Of a stretch of DNA of 5,915 nt, positions 3,589-5,915 are shown piece after piece (the stretch's first letter is position 1; each line of letters opens with the position of its first letter). The notes under the pieces are model-generated. The model was not told where the DNA came from and searched no databases. It worked only from the letters and a program-made list of their open reading frames with translations. This DNA comes from Planctomycetota bacterium (GTDB lineage Bacteria; Planctomycetota; Phycisphaerae; WQYP01). The translations under genes and the position numbers were made by a program. The stretch lies in NCBI GenBank assembly GCA_021828925.1, contig JAJZCT010000236.1:1-5915 (forward strand), read 5' to 3'.

Positions 3589-5915
3589 TTGATATTCCAC
3601 AAGAACAATGGCCTTATTACCGTGTTATTGATGCTTTTCATCGGGTTTTCCGCCGTTTCTTCCGCCGGAGGCGCAACCGTTGCAAGCGCGGCTCGGACGA
3701 TAAGCGTAACGGTTAAACCGCATTTGGTTCGCAATACCATCAGCCATGGCATCTACAGCCAGTTCCTTGAGCATATATACCATTCCGCGGACAACGGCAT
3801 CTGGGGCGAGCTGATATGGAACCGCAGTTTTGAAGAACCGCTGTCTTCCCCGGGTGGAGAGTGGTTGCGTAAGGGCAATGAGATCCGCCAGCTCAGTCTG
3901 GCAGCAAATGTGCGGAAAGCCATCGGAGCCGCCAATTGGAGTCACTATCAGCTTTCCGTGGACGCAAAAAAGCTCGGCGGCGCGGAAGGATTTATGATCT
4001 ACTTCTACAACCACGATGGCGGACACTGGTTTGCTCTGAATCTGGGCGGTTGGAACAACAGCCGTGATGCGTTACAACGCGCCGGCGGAAATCCGGGACC
4101 CGGCATTATCGTCTCCAAGCCCACCATGCACATTCAACGCGGCCGCTGGTATCACATCCGTTTGCATTGCGATGGATCACATATTCAAGCCTGGGTTAAT
4201 GGGCGAATGTTGTTTGACAGGATCGTGCGGCATGGAACACTCGCCGGTGGCGTTGCATTAGGCACATGGCACACTCAAGCCGCATATAAAAATCTTGTGG
4301 TTAAATCACTGGCGGACGGGGACCATGTTCTTTTTCAGGGCTTGCCGCCGGTAAGGAAAATATCGCATCTGGCCACCCGATTCTGGACCCGCTTTGGCCC
4401 GGGAACGGTCAGACGCTCCACCACCGACCCGCGAAACAGCCGCATCTGTGTGAAAATTACCTCAAGCACGGGTGAAACCGGGGTACGGCAGCCGGATATC
4501 TGTCTGGCCGCGGCCGGAACGTATCAAGGTTCGCTCTGGGTGCGCGATACAACGCCACATAAAGTGACGATTCGTTTGATCAGCGGTAAGACCCTGCTGG
4601 GTCAGAAAGTCGCCGGCATTTCATCCCGGCGCTGGCGGCGCATTGGCTTTGCATTCAACACGCGCACAGCCGTTCATCACGCCGTGCTGCAAATAGGCTT
4701 TACCGGGGCCGGCGCTGCTTATCTCGATCAGGTGTCCATGATGTCGGACGCAGCCCGAAAACTGGGCGGCTTTCGACCCGATACGCTCAAAGCCCTGCAG
4801 GCGTTGAAGCCCGCATTGATCCGCTGGCCGGGCGGCGGCTATTCTGACAGTTATCACTGGATGGACGGCATCGGTCCACAGGCGGATCGCGTTTCCGAGG
4901 GCGAAATATGGGATGATATGGACCCCAACGCCCTGGGCACAGACGAATACATGCATTTGTGCCGCTTAACCGGCGCACAGCCGGAAATATGCATCAATAT
5001 CGGTCCGGACAAGGCCAGCGCTGCGGTGCGATCGCAATATGTTCAGGAGGCCTGCCACTGGCTGGAGTATTGTAATGCTCCCGCCACCAATAAATGGGGT
5101 GCTTTGCGATCCAAATATGGCCATCCTCAGCCATATAACGTCAAATATTGGGAAATTGGCAACGAGATATGGTGGGGCCGGGACGGCCTGAATCCTCGCC
5201 AGTATGCCAAGGTGCTGCGGCTGTTCGTACCGGCCATGAAAAAGCTGGATCCATCCATTCGCATCATCGCCTGCGGCGGTAGTGGCATTGATCAACAATG
5301 GAACAGACAGCTACTTACGCTTGCTCCCGCCGGATTATTTGATTACCTGAGCCTGCATCAATATGTGCCACCCAATGGCTTCCTGACGGCGGCACAACAA
5401 TACATCGCGTTTATCCGGAAAACCGGACAATTTATACACACCTCCGCCAGCCCGCATTGCAAGCTTTTTGTTTCTGAATGGAACGCGCAATGCATTGACT
5501 GGCGGACCGGTCTTTTTGCCGGCGGGATACTTATCGGCTTTGAGCAGCAGGGATCGCTGGTGCGGCTCTCTACGCCGGCGTTGCTGCTGCGCTGGGTTCG
5601 CGAGAACAGTTGGAATAATGCCTTCATCAATTTCAACCGCTGTTCATGGTTCCCGGCTCCCAATTATGTTGTTGAGAAACTCTGGCGCGATCACTTCGCC
5701 AAGTATCGCGTAGGTGCCAGCAACGCATCACCCCTGGAGGCTGATGCAACGCTCACTGCAAACCGCCAGACCGTATATTACAAGGCGGTGAACCCAACCG
5801 CTCAAAGCGTCGTACTGAAGCTGACCGTCGCCCGTGAATTCCCTGTTGCCACGGCAACCGCCCGGACCATTGCGCCGGGATCGCTCTTCGCGGCAAATTC
5901 ATTGGCACACCCGCA
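3589..5915 (+). CDS. Secreted GH51-type alpha-L-arabinofuranosidase with two inserted beta-sandwich modules (3' end outside window)
   Basis: The frame runs open from the TTG at 3589 to the window end (775 codons). Predicted to release terminal L-arabinofuranose from arabinan or arabinoxylan outside the cytoplasm by the retaining mechanism of this family. Residues 1-~26 are a signal peptide (hydrophobic 8-22, then SSA). Residues ~43-82 carry the GH51 N-terminal signature: GIYSQFLEHI, then GIWGELIWNRSFE. Residues ~88-243 form a beta-rich, concanavalin-like module (HWFALNLGGWNN, RGRWYHIRL, IQAWVNGRMLF). Residues ~262-385 resemble a CBM4/9-type module (GSLWVRD, AYLDQVSM). The catalytic barrel follows, with RWPGGGYSDSYHWMDGIGP at 412-430, predicted acid/base E526 in WEIGNE and predicted nucleophile E630 in VSEWN. 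The beginning of the C-terminal beta-domain is visible (TVYYKAVNPT). Probably a few dozen residues are missing. The gene follows the prepilin-like gene by 46 bases. The bond preferred cannot be read from sequence. Confidence 0.92.
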   Translation, partial: MIFHKNNGLITVLLMLFIGFSAVSSAGGATVASAARTISVTVKPHLVRNTISHGIYSQFLEHIYHSADNGIWGELIWNRSFEEPLSSPGGEWLRKGNEIRQLSLAANVRKAIGAANWSHYQLSVDAKKLGGAEGFMIYFYNHDGGHWFALNLGGWNNSRDALQRAGGNPGPGIIVSKPTMHIQRGRWYHIRLHCDGSHIQAWVNGRMLFDRIVRHGTLAGGVALGTWHTQAAYKNLVVKSLADGDHVLFQGLPPVRKISHLATRFWTRFGPGTVRRSTTDPRNSRICVKITSSTGETGVRQPDICLAAAGTYQGSLWVRDTTPHKVTIRLISGKTLLGQKVAGISSRRWRRIGFAFNTRTAVHHAVLQIGFTGAGAAYLDQVSMMSDAARKLGGFRPDTLKALQALKPALIRWPGGGYSDSYHWMDGIGPQADRVSEGEIWDDMDPNALGTDEYMHLCRLTGAQPEICINIGPDKASAAVRSQYVQEACHWLEYCNAPATNKWGALRSKYGHPQPYNVKYWEIGNEIWWGRDGLNPRQYAKVLRLFVPAMKKLDPSIRIIACGGSGIDQQWNRQLLTLAPAGLFDYLSLHQYVPPNGFLTAAQQYIAFIRKTGQFIHTSASPHCKLFVSEWNAQCIDWRTGLFAGGILIGFEQQGSLVRLSTPALLLRWVRENSWNNAFINFNRCSWFPAPNYVVEKLWRDHFAKYRVGASNASPLEADATLTANRQTVYYKAVNPTAQSVVLKLTVAREFPVATATARTIAPGSLFAANSLAHP

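Noticed and set aside
3625..4026. Minus-strand open frames inside the GH51 gene (also 4621-4956, 4966-5298 and 5358-5663)
   Set aside because: The plus strand encodes an uninterrupted GH51 enzyme across all of them with catalytic motifs in place. The minus frames are by-products of its codon use.
1..5915. tRNA, rRNA, CRISPR array, insertion sequence, riboswitch or phage/defence genes
   Set aside because: I saw no cloverleaf-like segment, no regularly spaced long repeats, no transposase-like frame or terminal repeats, and no recognisable riboswitch core. The named carbohydrate-related genes occupy most of the window.

Overview
The window looks like a piece of a Planctomycetota genome, probably Phycisphaerae-like, with Lentisphaerae or Verrucomicrobia as alternatives. 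Three things point there: a PEP-CTERM surface protein with a LamG-type fold, a prepilin-type AFTLIELLVVISIIALLIS signal in a short secreted protein, and a fused AraC/LacI-type (XylR-like) regulator next to a secreted multi-domain glycoside hydrolase. The placement is inferred from protein style and was not tested by a search.

Layout. (1) 1-409, plus strand: C-terminal end of a large secreted or surface protein with an Ig-like 'ATSS-GLPV' beta-sandwich. (2) 410-655: convergent intergenic region with inverted-repeat words and no convincing gene. (3) 656-1852, minus strand: full-length XylR-type regulator of 398 aa, with a LacI-like sugar-sensing domain and two AraC helix-turn-helices. (4) 1853-2103: divergent control region. 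It holds a plausible sigma-70 promoter for the regulator, an 8-bp inverted repeat in its leader, a 7-bp direct repeat with exactly 21-bp period (the spacing of AraC-type half-sites), and a leader hairpin for the rightward gene. (5) 2104-2931, plus: PEP-CTERM LamG-like protein of 275 aa, followed by a long GC-rich hairpin. (6) 3078-3542, plus: short prepilin-like protein that appears shortened. (7) 3589-5915, plus: GH51-type alpha-L-arabinofuranosidase with a signal peptide and two inserted beta-sandwich modules, cut by the window end.

Working model. The regulator senses a pentose, or an oligosaccharide that releases one, and controls the rightward set. That set is a surface-anchored carbohydrate-binding-like protein, a pseudopilin-like protein and a secreted arabinofuranosidase acting on arabinan or arabinoxylan side chains. 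The families are well supported by sequence motifs. The link between regulator and targets is inferred from the divergent layout and the 21-bp-spaced repeat. I found no tRNA, rRNA, CRISPR array, insertion sequence or clearly new defence or mobile system. The most unusual items are the putative operator, the GH51 module order and the shortened prepilin.
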